Assembly (NCBI RefSeq): GCF_016862075.1
Contig: NZ_BOMG01000007.1
Location: 1 to 64,000, forward strand
From: Actinoplanes couchii
GTDB taxonomy: Bacteria; Actinomycetota; Actinomycetes; Mycobacteriales; Micromonosporaceae
Direction of reading: 5' to 3'
DNA: 64,000 bases
Below are positions 1-7,891 of the stretch, piece after piece. A program made the position numbers and the translations under genes. How positions within the stretch are numbered: position 1 is the stretch's first letter; every line of letters begins with the position of its first letter. The notes under the pieces are model-generated. The model searched no databases, was not told the origin of the DNA, and saw only the letters and a program-made list of their open reading frames with translations.

Positions 1-468
1 ACTGGCTCTGGCACAGGCACCACCGGCGCCGGTACCACCGGCACTGGCTCCGGCACTACCGGCGCTGGCACCACCGGCACCGGCACTACCGGCACTGGAA
101 CCATCGGTACTGGCGCCGGAACCACCGGCGGTGGCCTGGCCCGTCTCGCCGGGCCCGAGGCCGCCGAACGGTGGGCCGGCTACCAGCGGGTCCACCTGAA
201 GATCCTCAACCTCGCCGACTCCGGGAAGACCGACGAGGCGGCCCGCCTCCTGACCGGTATCCGGCGCGGGGACGCCGCCTTCGACTTCGCCTGGTTCGAC
301 GCCTCGGTGGCGACCGTCGCGGACGAGCGCAAGCGGGATTTCGACCGGGCGCTGCGCGCCGCGGACACCACCTTGACCGGTTCGACGGTGCTGCCCGGCG
401 TGCTCCTCGCGGTCGTCGTCGCTCTCATCCCCTTGGCGGTACGCCGTCGCCTGGCCGAATACCGATGA
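1..468 (+). CDS. C-terminal part of a membrane protein with Gly/Thr repeats (5' end outside window)
   Basis: Frame 1 is open from the window edge to the TGA at 466-468. The first 45 or so residues are a Gly/Thr/Ala/Ser repeat (GTGTTGTG type). Then comes a charged, probably helical segment with ERWAGYQRVHLKIL and a Phe/Trp-rich patch. A single hydrophobic helix (VLPGVLLAVVVALIPLAV) is followed by a basic RRRLAEYR tail, so the C-terminus is cytoplasmic. The layout resembles actinobacterial single-pass extracytoplasmic proteins of unknown role with a Gly-rich linker. The PstS-like gene downstream is separated by 175 bp of low-complexity sequence, so co-transcription is possible but unproven. Function not recognised. 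Confidence 0.75.
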   Translation, partial: TGSGTGTTGAGTTGTGSGTTGAGTTGTGTTGTGTIGTGAGTTGGGLARLAGPEAAERWAGYQRVHLKILNLADSGKTDEAARLLTGIRRGDAAFDFAWFDASVATVADERKRDFDRALRAADTTLTGSTVLPGVLLAVVVALIPLAVRRRLAEYR

Positions 469-643
469 CGCCTCCCTTCCGCACTGTCACCCATCCGGCC
501 CCGGTCTCGCCGACCGTGGTCCCGTCAGCTGTGGTCCCGCCGGCCTCGGTTTTACCGGCCCTGGTGCCACTGGCTGTGGTCCTGCCGGTTCCGGTTCTTC
601 CGTGCCCTGACTCTGCTCCCGTCGCCCTGAAAGGACACTGAAG

Positions 644-1690
644 ATGTGGCTGCGCTCACTTGCCGTCGTGGTGCTGCTCGCGACCGCGGGCTGCCAGGCG
701 CCCGAACCCGAGCCGGAGCGGATCGCCTGCGGCTCCGGGCCGGTGACCGGACAGGGATCGTCGGCGCAGACCAACGCCGTCAACGCGTGGATCAAGGCGT
801 ACCAGATCGCCTGTCCGGAGGCGACCGTCGAATACGCCAGCATCGGCTCCGGCGCGGGTGTGCGGGCCTTCCTCACCGGGACCGGGGACTTCGCCGGCAC
901 CGACACCCCGCTCAGCGCCGCTGACCAGCGCACCGCCGATACCCGCTGCCGAACCGGTCCGGCGGTCCACCTGCCGCTGGTGGCCGGGCCGATCGCGCTC
1001 GCCTACAACGTCGCCGGAGTCGACGGGCTGCGTCTGGCGCCGGACACCATCGCCAAGATCTTCAGCGGGGCGATCACCGTCTGGAACGACCCGGCCGTCG
1101 CCACCGACAACCCGGGCGTCGCGCTGCCCGCCACCAGGATCCGGGTGGTGCACCGGTCGGACAGTTCCGGCACCACCGCGAACGTCCTCGCCTACCTGGC
1201 GGCGGCCGCCCCGTCGGTCTGGACCCGGGGCACCGGCAGCACCTGGCCGGTCAGCGGGGGAGACGGTCAGAAGGGCAGCCACCGGGTGGTGGCCGCGATC
1301 GCCCGGACCGAAGGCGCGATCGGGTACGTGGAATCGTCGTACGCCCGCGTCAACGATCTTCCCGGGGTGAAGGTCGGCACCGGCGACGGGCGGTTCACCG
1401 ACCCGACCGACCAGGCGGCCGGTCTGACCATCGCGGCCGCCCGGACCTCCGGTGAAGCCGGCGATCTGCGGCTGGAGATCGACCACGCCGGGGCGAACGG
1501 TGGCGCCTATCCGATCGTGTCGGTCACCTACGAGGTGGTCTGCCAGGGGACGGCGTCCGGGGTGACGCGCAGCTTCCTCGCCTACGCCGCCAGTGAGGTG
1601 GGGCAGGAGGCGGCCGCCGGCGCGGGGTTCGCCCCGCTGCCGGCAGCCCTCCGCGAACAGGTGGCCGCGAGTGTGGCGGCCATGGGGTGA
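644..1690 (+). CDS. PstS-like phosphate-binding lipoprotein
   Basis: 348 residues. The N-terminus is a lipoprotein signal with Cys at about residue 18 (LLATAGC). The mature part is a type II periplasmic-binding fold: GQGSSAQTNA near residue 38 and RSDSSGTT near residue 171 are the phosphate-contacting loops of the PstS family, and GDFAGTDTPL also fits. PstS delivers phosphate to the PstCAB importer. No pstC, pstA or pstB is present here, so this is an orphan receptor or the importer lies elsewhere. An AAGG-type ribosome binding site (gaaaggacac) lies just upstream of the ATG. It could bind another oxyanion. Confidence 0.85.
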   Translation: MWLRSLAVVVLLATAGCQAPEPEPERIACGSGPVTGQGSSAQTNAVNAWIKAYQIACPEATVEYASIGSGAGVRAFLTGTGDFAGTDTPLSAADQRTADTRCRTGPAVHLPLVAGPIALAYNVAGVDGLRLAPDTIAKIFSGAITVWNDPAVATDNPGVALPATRIRVVHRSDSSGTTANVLAYLAAAAPSVWTRGTGSTWPVSGGDGQKGSHRVVAAIARTEGAIGYVESSYARVNDLPGVKVGTGDGRFTDPTDQAAGLTIAAARTSGEAGDLRLEIDHAGANGGAYPIVSVTYEVVCQGTASGVTRSFLAYAASEVGQEAAAGAGFAPLPAALREQVAASVAAMG

Positions 1691-1737
1691 GCGTTCCCTC
1701 CCCCGGCTACCCGACGGTCACTTCTCCGGGCGCCCGG

Positions 1738-1952
1738 GCGGCAACTTCTCCGGGTCGCCGGTCGGCTACCTCTCCCGGTTGCCTGTCGGCTACCTCTCCC
1801 GGTTGCCTGTCGGCTACCTCTCCCGGTTGCCTGTCGGCTACCTCTTCGGGTTGCCTGTCGGCTACCTCTTCGGGTTGCCTGTCGGCTACCTCTTCGGGTT
1901 GCCTGTCGGCTACATCTCCGGGTCGCCGGTCGGCTACTTCTTCGGGTTGCCG
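1738..1952. repeat. 24-bp tandem repeat running out of the araD stop codon
   Basis: Eight consecutive 24-bp units lie at 1761-1952, with one or two decayed units just before (1715-1760). Units 1-3 are identical to each other, as are units 4-6; units 7-8 differ by a few bases. The last unit (1929-1952) contains the final codons and TAG stop of araD on the minus strand, and every other unit keeps the same CTA (TAG on minus). The array therefore looks like serial duplication of the araD 3' terminus including its stop codon. There are no spacers, so it is not CRISPR. Confidence 0.95.
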
Positions 1953-2641
1953 TAGTAGGCGCCCGGGCCGTGCTTGCGCTTGAAGTGCCGTTCCTGCAGG
2001 TGCTGCGGGGTGGTGGCGGCCGGGTTCAGGGCCAGGGTCTTGAGCGCCATCTCGGCGACCGCCTCCAGGATGATGCCGTGCTCGACCGACTTCATCGGGG
2101 TGGCGCCCCAGGTGAACGGGCCGTGGTTGGCGACCAGGGCGGCGGGCATCCCGGCGGCGGCCTCGTCGTCACCGATGCGCTCGACGATGACCCGGCCGGT
2201 GTTCAGCTCGTAGTCGGTCTCGCACTCCTCGGGCGTCAGCCCGCGCGTCACCGGAACCGGGCCGTCGAACGTGTCGGCGTGCGTGGTGCCGAGCACCGGC
2301 ACGTCCAGGTTCGCCTGGGCGAAGGCGACCGCGTTCGTCGAGTGGGTGTGGGTGACCCCGCCGATCGACGGCCACGCCAGATAGAACGCGCGGTGGCTCT
2401 CGCTGTCCACCGACGGGCGCAGGTCACCGTCGAGGACCTTGCCGGTCGCCAGGTCGACGGGCACCAGGTCGTCCTCGGTCAGATCGTCATAGGCGACCCC
2501 GGACGGCTTGATCACGTAGAGCCCGGCCTCGCGGTCGATGCCGCTGACGTTCCCCCAGGTGAGCTGGGCGAGCCCGGCCGCCGGAATCCTCTGATTGGCC
2601 AACAGGACGGCCCGGCGCAGGGCCGGCGAACCGAAAGTCAC
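1934..2641 (-). CDS. araD: L-ribulose-5-phosphate 4-epimerase
   Basis: 235 residues, normal for AraD, a class II aldolase-fold zinc enzyme that converts L-ribulose-5-phosphate to D-xylulose-5-phosphate in the cytoplasm. Visible are the GNVSGIDR substrate loop near residue 30, the KPSGVAYDDL segment, and the metal-binding THTHSTNAVAFAQ histidines near residue 98. The start is GTG at 2641. Two LacI-type operator-like sites upstream match those before the sugar importer, placing it in the AraR-like regulon although it is transcribed away from araA. araB (ribulokinase) is not in the window. The 3' end lies inside a tandem repeat array. Confidence 0.95.
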   Translation of the reverse strand: MTFGSPALRRAVLLANQRIPAAGLAQLTWGNVSGIDREAGLYVIKPSGVAYDDLTEDDLVPVDLATGKVLDGDLRPSVDSESHRAFYLAWPSIGGVTHTHSTNAVAFAQANLDVPVLGTTHADTFDGPVPVTRGLTPEECETDYELNTGRVIVERIGDDEAAAGMPAALVANHGPFTWGATPMKSVEHGIILEAVAEMALKTLALNPAATTPQHLQERHFKRKHGPGAYYGNPKK

Positions 2642-2666
2642 GACGTCTTCTCCTCGACCGGCGGAT

Positions 2667-2678
2667 GTTAGCGCTCAC
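2667..2678. promoter_or_regulatory. LacI-type operator GTTAGCGCTCAC upstream of araD
   Basis: The sequence reads GTGAGCGCTAAC on the minus strand, 25 bp before the araD start. It is a near-palindrome around the central CG typical of LacI-family sites and resembles the sites before the importer. It is probably bound by the LacI-type regulator encoded at 4017-5084. Confidence 0.65.
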
Positions 2679-2724
2679 GATAGCCGAGCACGATCACCAC
2701 GACACCAGGCCGAAACACCCGGAT

Positions 2725-2736
2725 GTTAGCGGCAAC
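2725..2736. promoter_or_regulatory. second LacI-type operator-like site upstream of araD
   Basis: GTTAGCGGCAAC lies 58 bp from the first site, close to an integral number of helical turns, so co-operative repression is plausible. One half-site matches the 2667-2678 site exactly; the other has diverged. Confidence 0.45.
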
Positions 2737-2746
2737 AGGAGAAAAC

Positions 2747-3601
2747 CTACCTCTTCACACGTGCCCGGGTGACGACGCGAACCATGTTACGGAAGCGCCC
2801 ACCCAGCCCGGCCGCTTTCTCCCGCCCGGCCCAGTCCCGCTCCCGCCCGGCCCAGTCCCGGTCCGCGCCTTCCCGGCCAGGCCTCCCGCTGCCTTCTCCG
2901 GCCCGGCGGGCCTTTTCCCCTCCGGCCCGGCCGGTTCCTTCGCCTCCGGCCCGGCGGGCCTTTTCCCCTCCGGCCCGGCGGGCCCCTTCGCCTCCGGCCC
3001 GGCGGGCCTTTTCCCCTCCCACCCCTGCCCGGCCGGCCTCGGCGCGGGCGTTGGTGGCGCGAGGGCGTGGGGCGTGGAGGCCGGGGGAGACGTTGCGCGC
3101 GGGCTTGCGGGGCGCCGGGATCCGGACCCCGGCTCCGGTCAGCCAGGTGAAGTCGACACCGCCGAGGGTGATGGTGCGATCGGGCGGGCAGATCCCGGAG
3201 CGCCGGTCCTCCACCGACTCGGTAGGACCGTAAACGATCATCACACCGGTCCCGTCACCCACCGGACCGACCTCGCCCACCGGACCGACCTCACCCACCG
3301 GACCGACTTCACTCACCGCGCCGGCCGCGTTACCGGATGTCGCCCTGGTTCTGCGCGCGGCGCCGGGTGTTCCGCCGGGTTTGCCTGATGTGCCGGGTGT
3401 CGCGGTGGTTGCCGGGGGTGGGCCGGTGGTTATCGCCCATGCCTCGCCGTAACCGGGCAGGGTGCTGCCGGGTGTGGTCAGCAGGGTGTCGCGGCCGCGA
3501 AGCGGGATCGTCAGCTCGTGACCGTCGGCGTTGCGGATGTGCAGGGTGCCGGAGAGCCGTGGGGCCCTCCGCCGGAACCAGGAGTTCGCCCCGGCGGTCA
3601 T
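2747..3601 (-). CDS. hypothetical protein with Gly/Glu/Arg/Ala-repeat tail
   Basis: 284 residues, ATG at 3601. The first 70 residues look folded (SGTLHIRNADGHELTIPLRG). A second conserved-looking block lies near residues 117-165 (GVMIVYGPTESVEDR, then TITLGGVDFTWLTGAG). Between them is a low-complexity stretch with a GEVGPV repeat. The C-terminal 80 residues are a tandem GGEKARRA/GGEGARRA repeat encoded by a minisatellite at about 2890-3015. The tail is very basic and glycine-rich. I do not recognise the family. Coding is supported by the non-repetitive blocks. It reads toward araD but is not evidently part of its operon. Confidence 0.6.
   Translation of the reverse strand: MTAGANSWFRRRAPRLSGTLHIRNADGHELTIPLRGRDTLLTTPGSTLPGYGEAWAITTGPPPATTATPGTSGKPGGTPGAARRTRATSGNAAGAVSEVGPVGEVGPVGEVGPVGDGTGVMIVYGPTESVEDRRSGICPPDRTITLGGVDFTWLTGAGVRIPAPRKPARNVSPGLHAPRPRATNARAEAGRAGVGGEKARRAGGEGARRAGGEKARRAGGEGTGRAGGEKARRAGEGSGRPGREGADRDWAGRERDWAGREKAAGLGGRFRNMVRVVTRARVKR
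2885..3020. repeat. in-frame minisatellite, GGEKARRA-type units
   Basis: Alternating short units (on the plus strand cttttcccctccggcccggcggg and variants) lie head to tail within the 3' part of the hypothetical gene at 2747-3601, keeping its frame. Confidence 0.8.
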
Positions 3602-3809
3602 CGGTCACCGTCCCTTCGAGGTCGCCGGCAGCCCGGCGTGTGTGGCCGGGCCGTCCAGGAACGGTGTGTCGTCGATGAACACCCCTCGGACTGTAGCCGT
3701 GTGCCGCCGCCGCGCAACCCTCGGTCACCGGAGCGAGGGCAGATTGGCACCGCCACCCGGCTCGGCCGCCCCCGACCCTCCCGAAGGCCGAGCGACGGCC
3801 GACAAATCG
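3602..3809. other. intergenic, no gene supported
   Basis: No open frame here shows convincing protein-like composition. It holds the promoter side of the minus-strand hypothetical gene. No conserved RNA or operator stands out. Confidence 0.5.
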
Positions 3810-4020
3810 GCGATCGGCAAAGCGGCCAACTCCAAGGCCGGCAAGCGGCCAACCTCAAGGACGGCAAGCGGCCAACCTCAAGGACGGCAAGCGGCCGATT
3901 CTCGAGGACGGCAGGCGGCGGATCTCAAGGAAGGCAAGCGGCCGATTCTCAAGGACGGCGAGCGGCGGATATCAAGGACGGCAGGCGGCCGATCTCAAGA
4001 CGGCAGGCGGCCGATCTCAA
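3810..4020. repeat. 22-24-bp tandem repeat spanning the araR stop codon
   Basis: Eight to nine imperfect units of about 23 bp (core ggacggcaagcggccgat then ctcaa) run head to tail from about 3812 into the last codon and TGA stop (4017-4019) of the LacI-type regulator. Most units retain the tca that reads TGA on the minus strand. This is the same architecture as the araD array but with an unrelated unit sequence. Confidence 0.92.
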
Positions 4021-5084
4021 GAGGGCCGGGGCGGGCCGGCGCTGGCGCGGGCGACGACGCGCGGCGCGACCACCACGTCCTCCGGCGGGCTGGCGCCGTC
4101 CGCCACGGCCATGTGGCGTAGCAGCAGGGCCAGGGCGCGCCGCCCCAGTTCGGCGAAGTCCTGGTGGACGGTGGTGAGCGGCGGCAGGAAGTAGCCCGAG
4201 TCGGGCATGTCGTCGAATCCGGTGACGCTGACGTCGCCGGGTACCCGCCGCCCGGATTCGTGCATGGCGCGCAGCACGCCGAGGGCGATCCGGTCGTTGG
4301 CGCAGAACACGGCGGTGACGGTGGGGTCGGCGGCGAGGCGGCGGCCCTGTTCGTACCCGGCGGCGGCGTCCCACCAGCCGGCGGTGACGGGCGGGACGAC
4401 GGCGCCTGCCGCGTACAGGGTTTCCCGCCAGCCGTCGACGCGGGACTGTGCCTCGGGCCAGTCGAGCGGCCCGGCCACGTGGTGCACGGTGGCGTGGCCC
4501 AGGTCGAGCAGGTGCCGGGTGGCGAGCCGGGCCCCGGCCGCGTTGTCCACCCGTACCGTAGGAAATCCGGCTTGTCCGTCTCCTCCGACGGCGACGCAGG
4601 GCATTCCGGTGGGCGCGTGGGTCAGGGCCGTGGTGACCGCGTGTTTGGGCGCGATGGCGATGATCCCGTCGACGCCGTGCTGGACGAGCCGGTCGACGGC
4701 TTCCAGGACGGGCCGGTGCGACAGGTCCCGGACGGTGGCGACGCTGACCAGGTATCCGGCGGCGCGGGCGGCGCTCTCGATGCCGTAGAGCATGGATTCG
4801 GGCCCGAACAGGGTGGTTTCGAAGCCGACTATCCCGAGGGTGTGCGATTCGCGGGTGGCGAGGGTGCGGGCGGCCAGGTTGCGCCGGTAGTTGAGCGAGC
4901 GCATGGCGGCGAGCACCCGTTCGCGGGTCTCGGCCCGGACGTGGGGGTGTTCGTTGATCACCCGCGACACGGTCTGGTGCGAGACGCCGGCCAGTTTGGC
5001 CACGTCACGCATGACGCTGCCGCGTTCCCTCCCGGGTTTCGGCCGGGGCGCGAAGGGCGCCGGCTCGGGGTCAGATGTCGCCAT
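4017..5084 (-). CDS. LacI-family regulator of the arabinose locus (AraR-like)
   Basis: 355 residues. A 24-residue basic/proline leader precedes the LacI helix-turn-helix (MRDVAKLAGVSHQTVSRVINEHPHV, starting near residue 25) with the hinge helix LAARTLATRESHTLGIV. A periplasmic-binding-like effector domain follows from about residue 80. It is divergent from the importer operon, with operator-like sites in the 5085-5312 gap and before araD. It most likely represses both units and is released by arabinose or a derivative. The inducer is inferred from neighbours only. Its 3' end runs into a tandem repeat. Confidence 0.85.
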   Translation of the reverse strand: MATSDPEPAPFAPRPKPGRERGSVMRDVAKLAGVSHQTVSRVINEHPHVRAETRERVLAAMRSLNYRRNLAARTLATRESHTLGIVGFETTLFGPESMLYGIESAARAAGYLVSVATVRDLSHRPVLEAVDRLVQHGVDGIIAIAPKHAVTTALTHAPTGMPCVAVGGDGQAGFPTVRVDNAAGARLATRHLLDLGHATVHHVAGPLDWPEAQSRVDGWRETLYAAGAVVPPVTAGWWDAAAGYEQGRRLAADPTVTAVFCANDRIALGVLRAMHESGRRVPGDVSVTGFDDMPDSGYFLPPLTTVHQDFAELGRRALALLLRHMAVADGASPPEDVVVAPRVVARASAGPPRPS

Positions 5085-5189
5085 TGGACGATTCCTAGCA
5101 GCTTCCGTTCGATCACCACGGGTGAGATAGGCCTTCTTGCAACAGATACGAAACGTTGATCGTTATCTCTTGACGGCCGGGTTGAGAAC

Positions 5190-5201
5190 GGTAACACTCA
5201 C
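5190..5201. promoter_or_regulatory. LacI-type operator-like site in the divergent promoter
   Basis: GGTAACACTCAC (GTGAGTGTTACC on the minus strand) resembles the GTGAGCGCTAAC site before araD and lies between the regulator and importer genes. Confidence 0.5.
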
Positions 5202-5282
5202 GAAACGCAAGCTGTGACGGCGGTCGCAGTAGGACGCCGATTCCCGCGTGTTTGGGCTGGTAGCCCATAGCGCTGCTTATTT

Positions 5283-5294
5283 GTGAACGGTAAC
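5283..5294. promoter_or_regulatory. LacI-type operator-like site just upstream of the importer receptor
   Basis: GTGAACGGTAAC ends 18 bp before the GTG start of the receptor gene and precedes its ribosome binding site, a position suited to blocking transcription. It shares the GTGANCG/TAAC halves of the araD operators. Confidence 0.5.
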
Positions 5295-5312
5295 AGTTCT
5301 GGAGGGGTTGTA

Positions 5313-6296
5313 GTGCGCAGGTCTCTGTCTGTAGCGGTTTTCAGTGGTCTCCTGGCCGTGTCGGCGCTGGCCGGTTGCGGGGGCAGCGACAGCGGCTCCG
5401 GTGACAAGGGCGACGACGGCACGATCACTCTCGGTTTCTCCCAGGTGGGTGCCGAGAGTGGCTGGCGTACCGCGAACACCAAGTCGATCCAGGAGTCGGC
5501 CGCGGCCGCCGGGATCAAGCTCCAGTTCTCCGACGCGCAGGGCAAGCAGGAGAACCAGATCACCGCGCTGCGGAGCTTCATCACGCAGAAGGTGGACGTG
5601 ATCGCCTTCTCGCCGGTGGTCACCTCCGGCTGGGACGCGGTGCTGAAGGAGGCCAAGGACGCCGGCATCCCGGTGATCCTGACCGACCGCGCCGTCGACT
5701 CGCAGGACGACAGCCTGTACGAGTCGTTCCTCGGCTCGGACTTCAAGGTCGAGGGCCAGAAGGCCGGCGAGTGGCTGCTCAAGGAGTACGAGGGCAAGTC
5801 CGAGCCGGTGAACATCGTCGAGCTGCAGGGCACCACCGGTTCGGCTCCGGCCATCGACCGGCAGACCGGCTTCGGTGACGCGATCAAGGCGAACCCGAAC
5901 TTCAAGATCGTCAAGACCCAGACCGGCGACTTCAAGCGTGCCGACGGCAAGACGGTCATGGAGACCTTCCTGCAGTCCACCCCGGACATCGACGTGCTCT
6001 ACGCGCACAACGACGACATGGGCCTGGGTGCGATCGAGGCGATCGAGGCGGCCGGCAAGAAGCCCGGCACCGACATCAAGATCATCACCGTCGACGCGGT
6101 CAAGGACGGCATGACCGCCCTGGCCGACGGCAAGATCAACTTCATCGTCGAGTGCAGCCCGCTCCTCGGCCCGCAGCTGATGGACATCGCCAAGAAGGTC
6201 AACGCCGGCGAGAAGGTGGAGAAGCGGATCCTCACCGAGGAGACCACCTTCACCCAGGAGCAGGCCAAGACCGAGCTCCCGAACCGCAAGTACTGA
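5313..6296 (+). CDS. sugar ABC transporter receptor lipoprotein, YtfQ type
   Basis: 327 residues from GTG 5313, chosen because GGAGGGG at 5301-5307 is correctly spaced and the protein then begins VRRSLSVAVFSGLLAVSALAGC, a lipoprotein signal. A longer reading from 5283 would start inside an operator. The mature fold is a type I periplasmic-binding protein. GFSQVGAESGWR and SDAQGKQENQITALRSF match the YtfQ (galactofuranose receptor) subfamily rather than RbsB or AraF. With two permeases and araA in the same operon, L-arabinose (perhaps the furanose form) is the likely ligand. Confidence 0.9.
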   Translation: MRRSLSVAVFSGLLAVSALAGCGGSDSGSGDKGDDGTITLGFSQVGAESGWRTANTKSIQESAAAAGIKLQFSDAQGKQENQITALRSFITQKVDVIAFSPVVTSGWDAVLKEAKDAGIPVILTDRAVDSQDDSLYESFLGSDFKVEGQKAGEWLLKEYEGKSEPVNIVELQGTTGSAPAIDRQTGFGDAIKANPNFKIVKTQTGDFKRADGKTVMETFLQSTPDIDVLYAHNDDMGLGAIEAIEAAGKKPGTDIKIITVDAVKDGMTALADGKINFIVECSPLLGPQLMDIAKKVNAGEKVEKRILTEETTFTQEQAKTELPNRKY

Positions 6297-6309
6297 TTCC
6301 AGATGCCCC

Positions 6310-6343
6310 GTAGGTCGCCACGGCTGCAGCCGTGGCGACCTAC
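6310..6343 (+). promoter_or_regulatory. intercistronic hairpin between receptor and ATPase genes
   Basis: A perfect inverted repeat: 14-15 bp arms starting GTAGGTCGCCACGGC and ending GCCGTGGCGACCTAC around a very short loop. No U-run follows, so it more likely stabilises the upstream receptor mRNA or causes partial termination, a common way to over-produce the binding protein. Confidence 0.7.
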
Positions 6344-6364
6344 GGCGCTCGAAACGGAGCCACA

Positions 6365-7891
6365 ATGGGCGAGCAGTCTCCGGTCCTCGAGATGGCCGGG
6401 ATCCGAAAAGTATTCCCCGGCGTCGTCGCCCTCGACGGCGTCGATTTCCGGTTGTTCCCGGGCGAGGTCCACGCCCTGATGGGTGAGAACGGCGCCGGGA
6501 AGTCCACCCTGATCAAGGTGCTGACCGGCGTCTACGAGATCGACGGCGGCGAGATCAAACTGGGCGGCGCGCCGGTCCGGATCTCCGGCCCGCTGCAGGC
6601 CCAGCAGGCCGGCGTCAGCACGGTGTACCAGGAGGTCAACCTCTGCACCAACCTCTCGGTCGCGGAGAACATCTTCATCGGCCGGGAGCCCCGGAAGTTC
6701 GGCAGGATCCAGTGGGGCAAGATGCGCCGCCGGGCCGCCGAACTGCTCACCCGGCTCGACCTGGACCTCGACGTGTCCGCGCCGCTGAGCAGCTATTCCC
6801 TGGCGATTCAGCAGATGGTGGCGATCGCGCGCGCGATCGACATCGAGGCCCGGGTGCTGATCCTCGACGAGCCGACCTCCAGCCTGGACACCTCCGAGGT
6901 CGAGCAGCTGTTCCGGATCATGCGCCGGCTCAAGGAGTCCGGCGTGGCGATCCTGTTCGTCTCGCACTTCCTGGACCAGATCTACGAGATCTCCGACCGG
7001 CTCACCGTGCTGCGCAACGGCCAGCTGATCGGCGAGTACAAGACCGCCGAGATGCCCCAGGTCCAGCTGGTCGAGAAGATGATCGGCAAGGAGCTGGCCG
7101 CGCTGGAGGACCTGGAGGACAAGGCCCAGCGCAACCGGGAACGTGCCGCCGAGGCCAAGCCGGTCCTGGAGGCCAAGGGCCTGGGCCGGACCGGAGCGAT
7201 CGCCCCGTACGACCTGACCATCCACGCCGGCGAGGTCGTCGGCCTGGCCGGGCTGCTCGGCTCCGGCCGTACCGAACTGGCCCGCCTGCTCTTCGGCGCC
7301 GACAAGGCCGACCAGGGCGAGATCCACCTGGACGGGAAACCGGCCACGCTGCGTGACCCGCAGGCAGCCATGAAGCGGGGCATCGCCTTCTCCTCGGAGA
7401 ACCGGCGCACCGAGGGCATCATCGGCGACCTGAGCGTCCGGGAGAACATCATCCTGGCGCTGCAGGCCTCCCGCGGCTGGACCCGGCCGATCCCGCGCAA
7501 GAAGCAGGACGAGATCGTCGACAAGTACATCAAGGCCCTGCAGATCCGCCCGGCCGACCCGGAGCGCCCGGTCCGCAACCTCAGCGGCGGCAACCAGCAG
7601 AAGGTGCTGCTCGCCCGGTGGCTGATCACCGAGCCCAAGCTGCTGATCATCGACGAGCCGACCCGGGGCATCGACGTCGGCGCCAAGGCCGAGATCCAGA
7701 AGCTGGTCGCCGAACTCTCCGACGGCGGCATGGCGGTCCTGTTCGTCAGCGCCGAGCTGGAGGAGGTCCTCCGCCTCAGCCACAAGATCGAGGTGCTGCG
7801 GGACCGGCGCCTGGTCGAGGAGCTGGAGAACACCGCCGGCGTCGACGCCGACCGCATCATGCAGACCATCGCCAGCGGAGCAACGTCATGA
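6365..7891 (+). CDS. sugar ABC transporter ATPase with two nucleotide-binding domains, YtfR type
   Basis: 508 residues. The first ATPase domain has Walker A GENGAGKST near residue 43, a non-standard signature SSYSLAIQQ and Walker B VLILDEPTSSLD. The second has the degenerate Walker A GLLGSGRTE and a normal LSGGNQQK signature with LLIIDEPTRGID. This asymmetry is standard for sugar importers of the CUT2 class. It energises the two permeases that follow. ATG at 6365 has a GGAG site; the stop overlaps the next start (ATGA). A hairpin-prone stretch (GTAGGTCGCCACGGCTGCAGCCGTGGCGACCTAC) separates it from the receptor gene and may lower expression relative to the receptor. Confidence 0.93.
   Translation: MGEQSPVLEMAGIRKVFPGVVALDGVDFRLFPGEVHALMGENGAGKSTLIKVLTGVYEIDGGEIKLGGAPVRISGPLQAQQAGVSTVYQEVNLCTNLSVAENIFIGREPRKFGRIQWGKMRRRAAELLTRLDLDLDVSAPLSSYSLAIQQMVAIARAIDIEARVLILDEPTSSLDTSEVEQLFRIMRRLKESGVAILFVSHFLDQIYEISDRLTVLRNGQLIGEYKTAEMPQVQLVEKMIGKELAALEDLEDKAQRNRERAAEAKPVLEAKGLGRTGAIAPYDLTIHAGEVVGLAGLLGSGRTELARLLFGADKADQGEIHLDGKPATLRDPQAAMKRGIAFSSENRRTEGIIGDLSVRENIILALQASRGWTRPIPRKKQDEIVDKYIKALQIRPADPERPVRNLSGGNQQKVLLARWLITEPKLLIIDEPTRGIDVGAKAEIQKLVAELSDGGMAVLFVSAELEEVLRLSHKIEVLRDRRLVEELENTAGVDADRIMQTIASGATS

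Noticed and set aside
465..641. Short ORF MTPPFRTVTH... after the first gene
   Set aside because: It overlaps the stop (ATGA) but is only a Val/Pro/Ala repeat without ribosome site support; treated as low-complexity intergenic DNA.
1738..1955. CRISPR-like regular repeats
   Set aside because: Units are directly adjacent with no unique spacers, and there are no cas genes. It is a minisatellite.
3810..4020. CRISPR-like or protein-coding repeat
   Set aside because: No spacers; open frames across it have repeat-only composition. It continues the araR 3' end.
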